Shown here: positions 6,422 through 7,061 of the stretch, piece by piece
Position numbering within the stretch: position 1 is the first letter of the stretch
Layout: each line of letters begins with the position of its first letter
Assembly (NCBI GenBank): GCA_947457975.1
Contig: CANGYC010000127.1
Location: 1 to 7,061 of the forward strand
Source: Comamonadaceae bacterium
GTDB taxonomy: Bacteria > Pseudomonadota > Gammaproteobacteria > Burkholderiales > Burkholderiaceae_C
DNA length: 7,061 nucleotides
Reading direction: 5' to 3'
Notes under the pieces: model-generated
What the model was told of the DNA's origin: nothing
Database searches by the model: none
The model's input: only the letters and a program-made list of their open reading frames with translations
Translations under genes and position numbers: made by a program

Positions 6422-7061
6422 CAGTTGCTGAAGGCGGCGATGCCGGTGATGGCGCGGCCCAGGATCAGGGCGTGGATGTCGTGCGTGCCTTCGTAGGTGT
6501 TCACCACCTCCAGGTTCACCAGGTGGCGCGCCACCCCGTATTCATCGGAGATGCCGTTGCCGCCCATCATGTCGCGGGCCACGCGGGCGATGTCCAGCGC
6601 CTTGCCGCAGCTGTTGCGCTTCAAGATGGAGGTCAGGTCGACCGAGGCCGTGCCCTCGTCCTTCATGCGGCCCAGGCGCAGGCAGCCCTGCAGGCCCAGG
6701 CTGATCTCGGTGATCATGTCGGCGAGCTTTTTCTGGATCAGCTGGTTGGCCGCCAGGGGGCGACCGAACTGCTTGCGGTCCAGGACGTACTGGCGCGCGC
6801 GCTGGTAACAGTCCTCGGCCGCACCGAGTGTGCCCCAGGCGATGCCGTAGCGTGCCGAGTTCAGGCAGGTGAACGGACCCTTGAGGCCACGCACCTCGGG
6901 GAAGGCGTTTTCTTCAGGGCAGAACACCTCATCCATGACGATCTCGCCGGTGATGGAGGCGCGCAGGCCCACCTTACCGTGCACGGCCGGGGCCGACAGG
7001 CCTTTCCAGCCCTTTTCCAGCACGAAGCCGCGGATGGCGCCTTCGTCGTCCTTGGCCCAGA
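6421..7061 (-). CDS. gcdH: Glutaryl-CoA dehydrogenase (C-terminal part, 5' end outside window)
   Basis: GcdH is an FAD enzyme of the acyl-CoA dehydrogenase family that oxidises and decarboxylates glutaryl-CoA to crotonyl-CoA in lysine, tryptophan and glutarate breakdown. The frame is open to the window edge and gives 212 residues, about half of the protein. It begins [20 protein letters not shown] and continues with [38 protein letters not shown] and [27 protein letters not shown] and [20 protein letters not shown] follow, all close to human GCDH. The catalytic base is the Glu in YEGTHD (codon at 6490-6492). The GTG at 7023 is an internal valine, not a start. The stop TGA overlaps the start of the CoA-transferase gene by one base, so this is the upstream gene of a two-gene or larger operon. 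The regulator is not in view. Confidence 0.97.
   Translation of the reverse strand, partial: WAKDDEGAIRGFVLEKGWKGLSAPAVHGKVGLRASITGEIVMDEVFCPEENAFPEVRGLKGPFTCLNSARYGIAWGTLGAAEDCYQRARQYVLDRKQFGRPLAANQLIQKKLADMITEISLGLQGCLRLGRMKDEGTASVDLTSILKRNSCGKALDIARVARDMMGGNGISDEYGVARHLVNLEVVNTYEGTHDIHALILGRAITGIAAFSN

Noticed and set aside
5252..6496. Plus-strand open frame of 414 codons opposite the CoA-transferase
   Set aside because: It is a shadow of a clearly recognised gene, rich in His/Gly/Arg from reversed codons, with no domain I recognise.

Overview
The window is ordinary, dense, high-GC chromosomal DNA. The protein sequences point to a beta-proteobacterium of the order Burkholderiales, most likely the family Comamonadaceae (Acidovorax/Hydrogenophaga-like). 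This rests on the remembered look of the RecN, NadK, HrcA, RapZ and MutY sequences and on the rapZ-mutY neighbourhood; no search was run. Base composition looks uniform and I see no insertion sequence, prophage, tRNA, rRNA or CRISPR.

Layout. Positions 1-600 (+) hold the 3' part of mutY (A/G mismatch DNA glycosylase), cut by the window edge. It converges, with only 7 bases between, on a minus-strand run: nadK (4087 to 3212), recN (3138 to 1495) and rapZ (1498 to 608). recN and rapZ overlap by the four bases ATGA. A 45-base divergent region (4088-4132) separates nadK from hrcA, the heat-shock repressor gene on the plus strand (4133-5152). After hrcA comes a 111-base convergent intergenic region. 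It contains a strong inverted pair of REP-like elements (5182-5252) and a short tandem repeat. Last, on the minus strand, is a two-gene operon: the 3' part of gcdH (glutaryl-CoA dehydrogenase, 7061 to 6421) and a class III CoA-transferase gene (6421 to 5264), joined by a one-base TGATG overlap.

How the genes fit together. mutY and recN serve genome maintenance (oxidised-guanine repair and double-strand-break repair). nadK makes NADP. rapZ is a nucleotide-binding, metabolite-sensing regulator. hrcA controls chaperone genes. The divergent arrangement of a heat-shock gene against nadK-recN recalls E. coli, where grpE is divergent from nadK-recN. The gcdH/CoA-transferase pair is a glutarate/lysine catabolism module: the transferase would activate glutarate to glutaryl-CoA and GcdH would oxidise and decarboxylate it to crotonyl-CoA.

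No obvious new multi-gene system is present. The points most worth a second look are the paired REP-like palindromes at 5182-5252, the possibility that nadK and hrcA are both read from leaderless or near-leaderless transcripts, and the divergent C-terminus of the CoA-transferase next to the REP pair.
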